Shown here piece by piece: positions 9,507 through 17,952 of a DNA stretch of 64,000 bases. This stretch comes from Cellulosimicrobium cellulans (lineage in GTDB: Bacteria > Actinomycetota > Actinomycetes > Actinomycetales > Cellulomonadaceae). Each line of letters opens with the position of its first letter. Position 1 is the stretch's first letter. A model generated the notes under the pieces. That model searched no databases, was not told the DNA's origin, and saw only the letters and a list, made by a program, of their open reading frames with translations. The position numbers were made by a program, and so were the translations under genes. Where the stretch lies: contig NZ_JAFGYF010000012.1 in assembly GCF_016921195.1 (NCBI RefSeq), positions 1-64,000 on the forward strand. The letters run 5' to 3'.

Positions 9507-10400
9507 TCATCCCTTCAACGCCCCGGACATGAAGCCGCGCACGTAGTGGCGCTGGAGCAGCAGGAACAGGACGACGCACGGCGCGGCGAGCACGACGACG
9601 CCCGCCTGGGTCGCGCCGTAGTCGACGATGCCCATGACCTGCTGGCGCATGTTGGCCACCGCGAGCGGCAGCGGCGCCTTGGTCGAGTCGGTGATGAGGA
9701 TGAGCGGCGCGACGAAGTCGTTCCAGGCCGCGAGGAACGCGAACAGGCCCACGGTGATGAGACCCGGCTTCACGGCGGGGACGAGCACGCGTCGCAGCGC
9801 CCCGAACGACGAGCACCCGTCAACCATCGCGGCCTCGTCGAGCTCGCGCGGCACCGACTCGAAGGAGATGCGCATCATGAACGTCGCGAACGGGAGCTGG
9901 AACATGGTGAGCACGAGCGCGAGGCCGAGCAGCGAGTTCTGCAGGTGCAGCGTGTTGAGCAGCACGTAGAGCGGGATGAGCAGGGTCGCGTACGGGACCA
10001 TGAGGATCGCGAGCGTCACGAGGAACAGCACGTCGCGGCCCGGGAAGCGGAACCGCGCGAACGCGAACCCGCCCAGCAGCGAGACCCCGAGCGTGAAGAG
10101 CACCGTGAGGCCGGAGACGACGACGGAGTTCCACAGGTACTGCCAGATCCCGGCCTGGTAGCTCGCGAGCGTCGCGTAGTTGCCGAACCCCCAGCCGTCG
10201 ACCTGGGCGCTGCCCGGCTGCGGCGAGAACGACGCCACACCGGCCCACACGAGCGGGAAGAGGAAGACGATCGCGAGCCCGCCCGTGAGCACCCAGTACG
10301 GGGTGCGGGTGAGGACGCCGGCGATGCGGGCGCGGGGCGCGGGCCGCCCGGGTCGCGCGGGGCGCGTCGCGGGGGCGGGAGCGGGTGCGGTGACGGCCAT
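9507..10400 (-). CDS. ABC sugar importer permease (MalG-type)
   Basis: A 297-residue inner-membrane subunit of a CUT1 carbohydrate importer with six predicted helices, the first at about residues 34-56. The EAA loop that contacts the ATPase reads ELDEAAMVDGCSSFGALRRVLVPAVKPG (about 195-222). The start ATG lies 1 nt after the stop of the first permease gene, so translation is coupled. No ATPase gene is present, as is usual for actinobacterial CUT1 importers that share a MsiK-type ATPase encoded elsewhere. The likely cargo is a beta-L-arabinofuranosyl oligosaccharide, inferred from the neighbours. Confidence 0.93.
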   Translation of the reverse strand: MAVTAPAPAPATRPARPGRPAPRARIAGVLTRTPYWVLTGGLAIVFLFPLVWAGVASFSPQPGSAQVDGWGFGNYATLASYQAGIWQYLWNSVVVSGLTVLFTLGVSLLGGFAFARFRFPGRDVLFLVTLAILMVPYATLLIPLYVLLNTLHLQNSLLGLALVLTMFQLPFATFMMRISFESVPRELDEAAMVDGCSSFGALRRVLVPAVKPGLITVGLFAFLAAWNDFVAPLILITDSTKAPLPLAVANMRQQVMGIVDYGATQAGVVVLAAPCVVLFLLLQRHYVRGFMSGALKG

Positions 10401-10401
10401 G

Positions 10402-11412
10402 TCACTTCTCCTCAGGTGCGCGCATGCCACGGACCTGCGCGACGTTGATGAGCACGAGGGCCGCGAGCACGATGATCGACAGCGCGGCGGCCACGCCCAG
10501 GTCGTTCTGCCCCTGGAAGGCGATGTTGTAGATGAGCTGCACCACGGTGATCGTGCTGTTGTCCGGACCGCCCTTGGTGAGGATGTAGAACTGGTCGAAC
10601 GCGAGCAGCGAGCCGGTGACGCACATGATCGTGCAGAGGGCGAGCGACGGGCGCAGCAGCGGGAGCGTCACCCGGCCGAACGTCTGCCAGCGGTTGGCAC
10701 CGTCCATGCGCGCCGCCTCGTAGACCTCGTGCGGGATGCCCTGGAGGCCCACCATGAGCAGGAGCATGTAGAAGCCCGCGAAGCGCCAGACGATGAGGAA
10801 CACCGTCGACCACAGCGCGCCCTCGGGCGACCCGAGGAACGAGACCGGCTCGTCGACGATCCCGAGCCGCTCGAGCAGCGGCGAGACGGGGCCGACCTGC
10901 GGCGAGTACAGCGCGTAGAACAGCAGGGACGCGGACGCGAGGCCGAGCGCGCTCGGGACGAGGATCGACGTGCGCAGGAAGCTCTTCCACCGGCTCGACT
11001 CCTGGACCAGGAGCGCGAACCCGAGCCCCAGGCCGATGAGGAGCACGGTGGCGATCACCGTGTACTTGACCGTGAAGACGACGGAGTCCCAGAAGAACCG
11101 GTTGTCGACGGCGTCGCCGAAGTTGTCGGGGAAGTTCACGCCCCGGTTGCCCGCGAGCAGAGGCCAGTCGGACGCCGACATCTGGCCCACCAGCAGCACG
11201 GGGAAGACGAAGAGGACGAGCACGAACACCGCGGTCGGGGCGGCGTAGGCCCACCCGCGGGCCGCCTGCGAGCGCCCCGGCCGACGGCGCCGCCCGGCGC
11301 TCCCGGTCGCGGTGCCGCGGGGCGGCCGGTCGTCGCTCGCGGCGGGGCCCCGCGGCGCCGCGCCGTGCGGCACGGGCGGGGGCGGCGTCGAGGACGCGGA
11401 CTGCACGGACAT
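10402..11412 (-). CDS. ABC sugar importer permease (MalF-type)
   Basis: A 336-residue permease. About 50 basic and Pro-rich cytoplasmic residues precede the first helix (about 55-77), then come six helices. The EAA loop is VYEAARMDGANRWQTFGRVTLPLLRPS. The ATG at 11412 follows AGGAGA. It is the second gene of the operon that runs from the binding protein (11520-12836) to GH127. A stem-loop in the 107-nt gap upstream probably lowers permease expression relative to the binding protein. Confidence 0.93.
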   Translation of the reverse strand: MSVQSASSTPPPPVPHGAAPRGPAASDDRPPRGTATGSAGRRRRPGRSQAARGWAYAAPTAVFVLVLFVFPVLLVGQMSASDWPLLAGNRGVNFPDNFGDAVDNRFFWDSVVFTVKYTVIATVLLIGLGLGFALLVQESSRWKSFLRTSILVPSALGLASASLLFYALYSPQVGPVSPLLERLGIVDEPVSFLGSPEGALWSTVFLIVWRFAGFYMLLLMVGLQGIPHEVYEAARMDGANRWQTFGRVTLPLLRPSLALCTIMCVTGSLLAFDQFYILTKGGPDNSTITVVQLIYNIAFQGQNDLGVAAALSIIVLAALVLINVAQVRGMRAPEEK

Positions 11413-11453
11413 GAGAGGTCTCCTGGGACAGGGGTGAGGGAAGCCGGACCCGG

Positions 11454-11485
11454 CCCGCCGCCGCGCGGTGGGACGCGGCGGCGGG
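11454..11485 (-). other. Intercistronic stem-loop between binding protein and permeases
   Basis: A perfect 12-bp GC stem with an 8-nt loop lies between the binding-protein stop and the permease start. A similar element is found at the same place in the second ABC operon (50164-50203). Such hairpins commonly stabilise the upstream message or partly terminate transcription. Confidence 0.65.
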
Positions 11486-11519
11486 CGCTGTGGTCACGCG
11501 GGGGTGGTCACACCCGGGG

Positions 11520-12836
11520 TCACTGCGAGAGGACCGCGGTGATCTCCTCGTTGTCCGGCTCGATGCTCGAGCCGTCGCCGAACACCGCGTCGCGCACGAG
11601 CGTGAGCCACGGGCTGTTCGGCGCGTTGAACGCCTGCTGGAAGTTGCGCGCGACGGGCGTGCGGCCCTTGCTCGCGATCTCGTTGATCGTCACGACGCGC
11701 GGGTCGGCCGAGGAGTACTCGTTGTCGACCAGGTCGGCGCGCGAGACGACGTCGCCGTTCTTGGCGAGCACCTCGACCTGCGCCTCCTCGGACATCATCC
11801 AGGAGAGGAAGTTCCAGGCCTGGTCGGACTGCTCGCTGTCCTTGGAGATGCCGATGCCGTCGCCGCCCACGAACGTCGACTCGCCCCCGCCCGGGCCGGG
11901 GATCGGTGCGACGCCGACGTCCACGGTCTCGTCCGCCGTCGACAGGAGCGTCGCCGGGTACGGCATGACGCCGACCTTGCCCTCCTGGAACGGCGCGACC
12001 CACGTCGCGCCGGTCTCGTCCCGCGTGCCGGCGCCCACGGCGTCGGAGTCGACGAGGTCCTTGTACACGGCGTAGACGTCCTGCGCGGTGTCGCTCGCGA
12101 GGAGCGACTCCGTGCCGTCCGCGCCGAGGACGTCCTCGTCCGCGGCCCAGACCGACGGGAACCACGTGAACACGAGGCACCCGCCGCAGTTGCCGCCGAA
12201 GAACGTGCCGTCGACCCCACCGCCGAGCGCGTCGACCGCCTTGGCCTGCTCGGCGAACTCCTCGAGCGACGTCGGCGGGGCCTCGGGGTCGAGGCCGGCC
12301 TGCTCGTAGAGGTCCTTGTTGTAGAAGAGGACCGAGATGTCGAGCACGAACGGGAGGACGTGCTCGGCGTCCTCGTACGTGCCGGCCTCGAGGTGGCCCT
12401 GGTTGATCTCGTCCGCGAAGTCGAGCTGGTCGATGCGGTCGGTGACGTCCTGGAACAGGCCCTGCTCGACCCAGTTCGGCACGTACACGATGTCGGCCGC
12501 GAAGAGGTCGGGCAGGCCCCCGCTCCCGGCGGCCGCGCCGACCTTCGCGACGTAGTCGTCGTTGGGGACGATCGTCAGCTCGACCTGGTTCTCGTGGCTC
12601 GCGTTGTACGCGTCCACGAGCAGCTTCGCCTGCTTCTCGAGCGGCGCGCGCGTCCACAGCGTGAGCGTGCTGCCGTCGTCGACGCCCTCGACGCCCCCGG
12701 ATCCCGTCCCGCCCGTCGCGGCGTCGCCGCCGCCGGATCCGGACCCGCCGCACGCGGCGAGCCCCAGCGCGACGAGGCCGGCGAGCGTCGTCGTGGCCAC
12801 GGACCTCTTCCAGGAGGCCCCGCGGTGGTTCTTCAT
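11520..12836 (-). CDS. ABC importer sugar-binding lipoprotein
   Basis: A 438-residue family-1 solute-binding protein. The lipobox LAAC places the lipidated Cys at about residue 29, followed by a Gly/Ser-rich linker, so it is tethered outside the membrane. The mature part has the two-lobe binding-protein signature (LTLWTRAPLEKQAKLLVDAYN near the N-terminus; FQEGKVGVMPYPA and AWNFLSWMMSEEAQ later). It contains a CGGC pair (GNCGGC) that may form a disulphide. The ATG follows GAGGAGA. It is the first gene of the operon that also encodes two permeases and GH127 and is divergent from the LacI gene. The ligand is probably beta-Ara2, by context only. Confidence 0.92.
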   Translation of the reverse strand: MKNHRGASWKRSVATTTLAGLVALGLAACGGSGSGGGDAATGGTGSGGVEGVDDGSTLTLWTRAPLEKQAKLLVDAYNASHENQVELTIVPNDDYVAKVGAAAGSGGLPDLFAADIVYVPNWVEQGLFQDVTDRIDQLDFADEINQGHLEAGTYEDAEHVLPFVLDISVLFYNKDLYEQAGLDPEAPPTSLEEFAEQAKAVDALGGGVDGTFFGGNCGGCLVFTWFPSVWAADEDVLGADGTESLLASDTAQDVYAVYKDLVDSDAVGAGTRDETGATWVAPFQEGKVGVMPYPATLLSTADETVDVGVAPIPGPGGGESTFVGGDGIGISKDSEQSDQAWNFLSWMMSEEAQVEVLAKNGDVVSRADLVDNEYSSADPRVVTINEIASKGRTPVARNFQQAFNAPNSPWLTLVRDAVFGDGSSIEPDNEEITAVLSQ

Positions 12837-12899
12837 CTCGTGTCTCCTCGTACTCGTCTTCGAGCCGTTGCACCTGCGCCCCGTGCCCGCGCTGTGGGC

Positions 12900-12914
12900 G
12901 AACACGTTTTCGGT
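12900..12914 (-). promoter_or_regulatory. Candidate LacI operator before the ABC operon
   Basis: On the minus strand it reads ACCGAAAACGTGTTC, close to the palindrome GAAAACGTTTTC. It is 64 nt upstream of the binding-protein start. Confidence 0.45.
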
Positions 12915-13033
12915 CCCCGTGTCGCGCTGCGGCGCGCTCCACGTGGCCGACCCTCCCCTCAGGCGGCTAGTGTTCGAGGTCCTGATGTCGCCTGCGAGCC
13001 CCCCGCTCGCACCGTCCGTCGGAACCGAAACTA

Positions 13034-13050
13034 ACCGAAAAGGTTTTCTG
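13034..13050 (+). promoter_or_regulatory. Candidate LacI operator before the regulator gene
   Basis: ACCGAAAAGGTTTTCTG contains GAAAA-GG-TTTTC, a near-perfect palindrome. An extra half site, ACCGAAAC, lies just upstream at 13024-13031. The position suits autoregulation. Confidence 0.5.
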
Positions 13051-13161
13051 AATGTATGGCAGCGCGGTAGTCTCGTCAAGCACGACAGCGGGTTACAGTT
13101 CGATCACGGCTCGATCGTCGAGGGCGCAGCGCAGCGCACCGGCAGGAGGGGGAACGGCCTC

Positions 13162-14193
13162 ATGACGACCCAGAGCGGGAGCGCCACGCCGCGCGCGGCG
13201 ACCCTCACCGACGTCGCGCGCCTCGCGGGCGTGTCCATCGCGACCGCGTCCAAGGCGATCAACGGGCGCGACCAGGTGAAGGCCGAGACGCGCCTGCGCG
13301 TCCTGGAGGCCGCCGAGCGGCTGTCGTTCGCGCCCAACGCGCTCGCGCGCGGCCTGCTCAAGGGGCGCACGGGCACCGTCGGGCTGCTCACGAGCGACCT
13401 CGAGGGCCGCTTCTCGATCCCGGTGCTCATGGGCGCCGAGGACGCGTTCGGCGCCGGCCGCGTGTCCGTCTTCCTGTGCGACGCGCGCGGCGACGCCATC
13501 CGCGAGCAGCACCACGTGCGCGCCTTGCTCTCGCGGCGCGTGGACGGACTCATCGTCGTGGGGTCGCGCACCGACCCCCGCCCCCCGCTCAGCGCCGACG
13601 TCCCCGTCCCGGTGGTCTACGCCTACGCGCCGTCGGAGGACCCCTCCGACGTCTCGATCACGGCGGACAACGTCGGCGCCGGCCGGCTCGCCGTCGAGCA
13701 CCTGCTCTCGTGCGGGCGGCGCCGCGTCGCGCACGTCTCGGGCGACCCCGGGTACAAGGCCGCGCAGGACCGCGCGGCGGGCGCCGAGGCCGCGGTCGCC
13801 GCGGCCGGCCTGGAGCTCGTGGGCGGCCAGACGTTCTTCGGCTCGTGGAGCGAGGGCTGGGGGCGCGGAGCCGCACGCATGATCGTCGAGCAGCACGGCG
13901 ACGTCGACGCGTTCTTCTGCGGGTCGGACCAGATCGCGCGCGGCGTGCTCGACGCGCTGCGCGAGCTCGGCCGGGACGTCCCCGGCGAGGTGTCCGTCAT
14001 CGGGTTCGACAACTGGGAGGTGCTCACGACGAACGCGCGCCCCCAGCTCACGAGCGTCGACATGAACCTCGAGCGCCTCGGACGGGTGGCGGCGCAGCGC
14101 CTCTTCGCGGCGATCGACGGCACCGTGCGGCCCGGCGTCGAGGAGCTCCCCTGCCGGGTCGTGACGCGCGCGTCGACGGTCCCGATCAGCTGA
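13162..14193 (+). CDS. LacI-family transcriptional regulator of the arabino-oligosaccharide locus
   Basis: A 343-residue repressor. The N-terminal helix-turn-helix (TLTDVARLAGVSIATASKAING, about residues 15-36) and hinge helix (FAPNALARGLLKGRT) are typical. The rest is a periplasmic-binding-protein-like sugar sensor (ITADNVGAGRLAVEHLL, GFDNWEVLTTNARPQLTSVDM). The ATG follows GGAGGGGGA. It diverges from the ABC-GH127 operon, and similar palindromes lie in this gap and upstream of the GH121-like gene, so it probably controls all three units. It ends convergently with the acetyltransferase gene, overlapping it by 8 nt. Confidence 0.9.
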   Translation: MTTQSGSATPRAATLTDVARLAGVSIATASKAINGRDQVKAETRLRVLEAAERLSFAPNALARGLLKGRTGTVGLLTSDLEGRFSIPVLMGAEDAFGAGRVSVFLCDARGDAIREQHHVRALLSRRVDGLIVVGSRTDPRPPLSADVPVPVVYAYAPSEDPSDVSITADNVGAGRLAVEHLLSCGRRRVAHVSGDPGYKAAQDRAAGAEAAVAAAGLELVGGQTFFGSWSEGWGRGAARMIVEQHGDVDAFFCGSDQIARGVLDALRELGRDVPGEVSVIGFDNWEVLTTNARPQLTSVDMNLERLGRVAAQRLFAAIDGTVRPGVEELPCRVVTRASTVPIS

Positions 14194-14773
14194 GCGAGGC
14201 AGCGCCCTCCGGCACGTCGTCGAGGTCGAGCAGCATGCGCGTGTTTCCCAGGGTGTTGGGCTTCACGCGCGCGAGGTCGAGGAACTCCGCCACGCCGTCG
14301 TCGTGCGAGCGCAGGAGCTCGGCGTACACCTCGTGCGACACCGGCGTCCCCTCGATCGGGCGGAAGCCGTGCGCGCGGAAGAAGTCGACCTCGAACGTCA
14401 GGCAGAACACCCGACGGAGCCCGAGCGCGCGCGCCCGAGCCAGGAGCTCGACGACGAGCGCGTGCCCCACGCGGTGGCCGCGCCAGGCCGGGTCCACGGC
14501 GAGCGTGCGGATCTCGGCGAGGTCGTCCCACATGACGTGCAGCGCGCCGCACCCGACCACCAGGGGCGCACCCCCGCCGTCGGGCCCTCCTGTGGCGTCC
14601 GTCGCGGCCGGCCCCGCCTCGGCGACGACGAACTCCTGGACCGCCTCGTAGTACCCCACCAGCTCCTTGGCCAGCAGGATCCGCGCCTCCGCGTAGGGCT
14701 GCACGAGCGCGCGAACCGCACGCACGTCCGCGGGCAGGGCGGGACGGACGCGGACGGCGGAGGTCGTGGGCAC
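14186..14773 (-). CDS. GNAT acetyltransferase, ArgA-like (N-acetylglutamate synthase type)
   Basis: A 195-residue protein from a GTG at 14773. An ATG at 14818 gives a 15-residue longer form and cannot be excluded, since neither start has a strong ribosome site. The GNAT core is clear: IRTLAVDPAWRGHRVGHALVVELLARA holds the acetyl-CoA loop, and RRVFCLTFEVDFFRAHGF follows. The C-terminal part resembles the short stand-alone actinobacterial N-acetylglutamate synthases that start arginine synthesis, though no arg genes are nearby. A loop rich in Gly and Asp (about residues 55-70) is an insertion. It is 70 nt downstream of the SorC gene and may be read from it. Confidence 0.7.
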   Translation of the reverse strand: MPTTSAVRVRPALPADVRAVRALVQPYAEARILLAKELVGYYEAVQEFVVAEAGPAATDATGGPDGGGAPLVVGCGALHVMWDDLAEIRTLAVDPAWRGHRVGHALVVELLARARALGLRRVFCLTFEVDFFRAHGFRPIEGTPVSHEVYAELLRSHDDGVAEFLDLARVKPNTLGNTRMLLDLDDVPEGAASLS

Positions 14774-14843
14774 CGCGTCACTGTACGCGGACCCGAGGCT
14801 CCTCGCATAGTCATGCATCCGGACGCATAGGTCCGCGCAGTTC

Positions 14844-15794
14844 TCACCCGCCCCCGACCAGGCGGGACGCCGTGATCTCGTCCACCACGAGGTCCGTGAC
14901 GACGCCGGCACGCAGGGCCGCGCGCAGCGGCGCCACCTTGTTGTCCCCCGCCACGGCGCACACGCGCCGGGGGACGCTGCGCAGCTCGTCCGGACCCGGC
15001 CCGGTCGCGCGCTCGTTGAGCGCGATGTCGCGGTAGGTGCCGTCCGCGCGCAGGAACACGGTGCAGACGTCGCCGACGACCCCCTCGGCGTCGAGGACCG
15101 CGATGTCGTCGGGCTCGAGGTAGCCCGCTGAGTACACGTGGGACGGCACGCCGCCCGCGACGGCACCCACCGAGAAGAGCGCGATGTCCGCGCGGTGCTG
15201 CACGTCGAGCACGCGCCGCACCGACCGCTCACGCCACATCGCCCGCTTGGTCTCGGCGTAGTCGAAGAACGCGGGCACTGGGAAATGGTGCACGTGGGCG
15301 TCGAACGCGGTGCCGAAGCCGGCGATGAGGTCGCCCGCGTAGTGCACGCCCGACGTGCGCGTGTTGGCCGCGCCGTTGAGCTGCACGACGGCGCTCCCCC
15401 GCGTCGGCTTGCGCGGCAGGTGCCGCGAGACGGCCGAGAGCGTGGTCCCCCACGCGATGCCGAGGATCATGTCGGAGTCGAACCACGTCGACAGCAGGCG
15501 CGCCGTCGTCAGGGCGACCTGCTCCAACCGCTCGACCTGCGGCGCCTGGTCCGGCACCGGGACGACGTACGCGTCGATGCCCCACGTGCTCGAGAGGTGC
15601 TGCCCCAGCCCGGGCCCGCGGCTCCGCGCCGGCCGCAGCGATATCTCGACCAGACCCGTGTCCCGGGCACGCTTCACGAGCCGCGACACGGTCGACCGCG
15701 ACGTGTGCAGGTGCTTGGCGATGGCCTCCATCTTCATGTCCTGCAGGTAGTACATCGACGCCGCCCGCAGCACGTCCTGCTCCCGGTCCACCAT
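14844..15794 (-). CDS. SorC/DeoR-type sugar-responsive regulator, probable glycerol regulon control
   Basis: A 316-residue regulator. Residues about 5-60 form a helix-turn-helix (YYLQDMKMEAIAKHLHTSRSTVSRLVKRA). The remainder is the SorC effector domain of the phosphosugar-isomerase fold, with ILGIAWGTTLSAVSRHL, VVQLNGAAN and SVGAVAGG as ligand-loop motifs. The ATG at 15794 is preceded by GGGAG; an upstream ATG at 15821 lacks one. It is divergent from glpD, and a perfect-arm palindrome lies between them. SorC proteins usually sense a phosphorylated sugar, so glycerol-3-phosphate or DHAP is plausible here. That is inference. Confidence 0.85.
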   Translation of the reverse strand: MVDREQDVLRAASMYYLQDMKMEAIAKHLHTSRSTVSRLVKRARDTGLVEISLRPARSRGPGLGQHLSSTWGIDAYVVPVPDQAPQVERLEQVALTTARLLSTWFDSDMILGIAWGTTLSAVSRHLPRKPTRGSAVVQLNGAANTRTSGVHYAGDLIAGFGTAFDAHVHHFPVPAFFDYAETKRAMWRERSVRRVLDVQHRADIALFSVGAVAGGVPSHVYSAGYLEPDDIAVLDAEGVVGDVCTVFLRADGTYRDIALNERATGPGPDELRSVPRRVCAVAGDNKVAPLRAALRAGVVTDLVVDEITASRLVGGG

Positions 15795-15823
15795 GCCGGT
15801 CTCCCTTCGCTCGACCTCCATTC

Positions 15824-15837
15824 TGCACGTTCGTGCA
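15824..15837. promoter_or_regulatory. Palindrome between SorC gene and glpD
   Basis: TGCACG-TT-CGTGCA has perfect 6-bp arms. It lies 30 nt upstream of the SorC start in the SorC-glpD intergenic region, which suits an autoregulatory SorC operator. Confidence 0.5.
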
Positions 15838-16024
15838 CCACGGTTGCGCGTCCGTTCGGAGCGTGGTGGTCTGGATGGCGTGCCAACGCGTCGGGACCCC
15901 GGCGCGCGCACGGCGGTTACCGCTCGCGCACCCTGGTCGGGCGTGGGACCGTCGCTGTGAGCGCACCGTGGGCGCATCGGCCCGCGGCGTGCCCGCAGCA
16001 CCGAGGGACGAGAGAGGGAGACGG

Positions 16025-17773
16025 ATGGCATCCACGAGACTCACCGCGGAGTCGCGCCAGCAGGCGCTCGCCGCGCTCGAGGCCAGCACGAGCGCCGACG
16101 CGGAGCTCGACGTCCTCGTGATCGGCGGCGGCGTCACCGGCGCGGGGATCGCGCTCGACGCGGTGACCCGCGGGCTGTCGACGGCGATCGTCGAGGCCCA
16201 GGACTGGTCGGCCGGGACGTCGAGCCGGTCGAGCAAGCTCGTCCACGGCGGGCTGCGGTACCTGCAGATGCTCGACTTCCACCTGGTCAAGGAGGCGCTC
16301 ACCGAGCGCGACCTCCTGCTCAAGGAGATCGCGCCGCACCTCGTGCGGCCCGTCCCCTTCCTCTACCCGCTCGAGCACCGCGTGTGGGAGCGCGCCTACG
16401 TCGGCGCGGGCATCGCGCTCTACGACACGCTCGCGAGCGTCGCTCCCGGCAGGCGGGCGATGCCGCTGCACCGGCACCTGTCCCGCACCGGCATGGAGAA
16501 GAAGTTCCCCGACCTCGCGCACGACGCCGCGGTCGGCGCGGTCCAGTACTGGGACGCGTCCGTCGACGACGCCCGCCTGGTGACCACGCTCGTCCGGACC
16601 GCCGCGTCCTACGGCGCGCACGCCGCGTCGCGCACGCAGGTCGTCTCGCTCACCAAGGGCTCGACGGGCGCCGTGAACGGTGCCGTCCTCGTGGACCTCG
16701 AGTCCGGGCGGGAGATCACCGTGCGGGCGCGGGCCGTCATCAACGCGACGGGCGTGTGGACCGAGGACACCGAGGCGCTCGCGGGCAGCGAGGGCGGGCT
16801 CCGCGTGCTGGCGTCCAAGGGCATCCACATCGTCGTCCCGCGCGAGCGCATCAAGGGCAAGGTCGGGCTGATCCTCCAGACCGAGAAGTCGGTGCTCTTC
16901 GTCATCCCGTGGTCCCGCTACTGGGTGATCGGCACCACCGACACCCCGTGGGAGCAGGAGCTCCAGCACCCCGTCGCGACCGCCGCCGACATCGACTACG
17001 TGCTCGAGCACGCCAACGCGGTGCTCGCGCACCCGCTCACGCGCGACGACATCATCGGCACGTGGGCCGGCCTGCGACCGCTCCTGCAGCCGGGTACCAA
17101 GGAGGGCACGAGCTCGGCGAAGGTCTCGCGCGAGCACACCGTCGCCTCCCCCACCCCGGGCCTGACGGTCATCGCGGGCGGCAAGCTCACCACCTACCGC
17201 GTCATGGCGAAGGACGCGGTCGACTTCGCGATCGGCCAGCGCGCGAGCGCCCTGCCGTCGATCACGCACAAGATCCCGCTGCTCGGCGCCATCGGGCTCG
17301 ACGCCGTCCGGCGCCAGGCGCGGCCGTGGGCCTCGCGCTACGGCTGGACGCCCGCGCTCGTCGACCACCTGCTGCACCGGTACGGCTCCAACCTGCGGGA
17401 GATCGTCGAGCTGTGCGAGGCGCGGCCGGACCTCGCCACGCCGCTCGAGCACGCGCCCGCGTACCTGCGCGCCGAGATCGCGTACGGCGTCTCCCACGAG
17501 GGAGCGCTGCACCTCGAGGACCTGCTGCTGCACCGCACCCGGCTCAACTACGAGGTCGCCGACCGCGGCCTCGCCGCGCTGCCCGAGATCGCCGACCTCG
17601 TCGGCGAGCTGCTCGGGTGGGACGACGCGACCCGCGCCGCGGAGATCGCCAGCTACACCGACCGCGCGAACGCGGAGGCCGCCGCCGAGCAGGAGCCCGA
17701 CGACGCGTCCGCCGAGCGCACCCGGCTCCGGGCCGACGACGTGTCGCCCCTCCAGCCGCTGCGCACCACCTGA
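16025..17773 (+). CDS. glpD: Glycerol-3-phosphate dehydrogenase (FAD)
   Basis: A membrane-associated flavoenzyme oxidising glycerol-3-phosphate to dihydroxyacetone phosphate. It has 582 residues. The FAD-binding Rossmann motif VLVIGGGVTGAGIALDAVTRG starts near residue 30, followed by SSRSSKLVHGGLRYLQ, the family signature. The C-terminal helical domain (about 400-545) is present. The ATG follows GAGAGGGAGACGG. It is the first gene of glpD-glpF-glpK, with a hairpin after it that should limit read-through. Confidence 0.95.
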   Translation: MASTRLTAESRQQALAALEASTSADAELDVLVIGGGVTGAGIALDAVTRGLSTAIVEAQDWSAGTSSRSSKLVHGGLRYLQMLDFHLVKEALTERDLLLKEIAPHLVRPVPFLYPLEHRVWERAYVGAGIALYDTLASVAPGRRAMPLHRHLSRTGMEKKFPDLAHDAAVGAVQYWDASVDDARLVTTLVRTAASYGAHAASRTQVVSLTKGSTGAVNGAVLVDLESGREITVRARAVINATGVWTEDTEALAGSEGGLRVLASKGIHIVVPRERIKGKVGLILQTEKSVLFVIPWSRYWVIGTTDTPWEQELQHPVATAADIDYVLEHANAVLAHPLTRDDIIGTWAGLRPLLQPGTKEGTSSAKVSREHTVASPTPGLTVIAGGKLTTYRVMAKDAVDFAIGQRASALPSITHKIPLLGAIGLDAVRRQARPWASRYGWTPALVDHLLHRYGSNLREIVELCEARPDLATPLEHAPAYLRAEIAYGVSHEGALHLEDLLLHRTRLNYEVADRGLAALPEIADLVGELLGWDDATRAAEIASYTDRANAEAAAEQEPDDASAERTRLRADDVSPLQPLRTT

Positions 17774-17800
17774 CAGCAGAACACCGCTCGCGAGCGCGCC

Positions 17801-17831
17801 TCGGGCGCCGTCCGGCAGGGACGGCGCCCGA
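17801..17831 (+). terminator. Hairpin after glpD
   Basis: TCGGGCGCCGTCC pairs perfectly with GGACGGCGCCCGA around a 5-nt loop, 27 nt beyond the glpD stop. No U tract follows, so it may attenuate rather than fully stop transcription into glpF. Confidence 0.7.
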
Positions 17832-17952
17832 CCGGCGCCTCGCACACCGACCTCACGGGGCGCACGCCGACGGCGGACCGACCCGAGGACCCGACGCTCA
17901 GGCGCGCCGGGACGGTTGAGACAGAGAAGTCCACCACGAAAGAGAGAGCACG

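Larger units (their letters stand above)
12837..13161. promoter_or_regulatory. Divergent promoter region, ABC operon and LacI gene
   Basis: A 325-nt gene-free stretch between the divergent binding-protein and LacI genes. It carries two candidate LacI operators, one nearer each gene, and an AT-rich patch near 13020-13080 that is the likely promoter area. Confidence 0.6.

Noticed and set aside
14800-14835. Repeated GCATAG around the possible ATG of the ArgA-like gene as an operator
   Set aside because: The short direct repeats are too weak and occur only here; they may simply be a -10 box.
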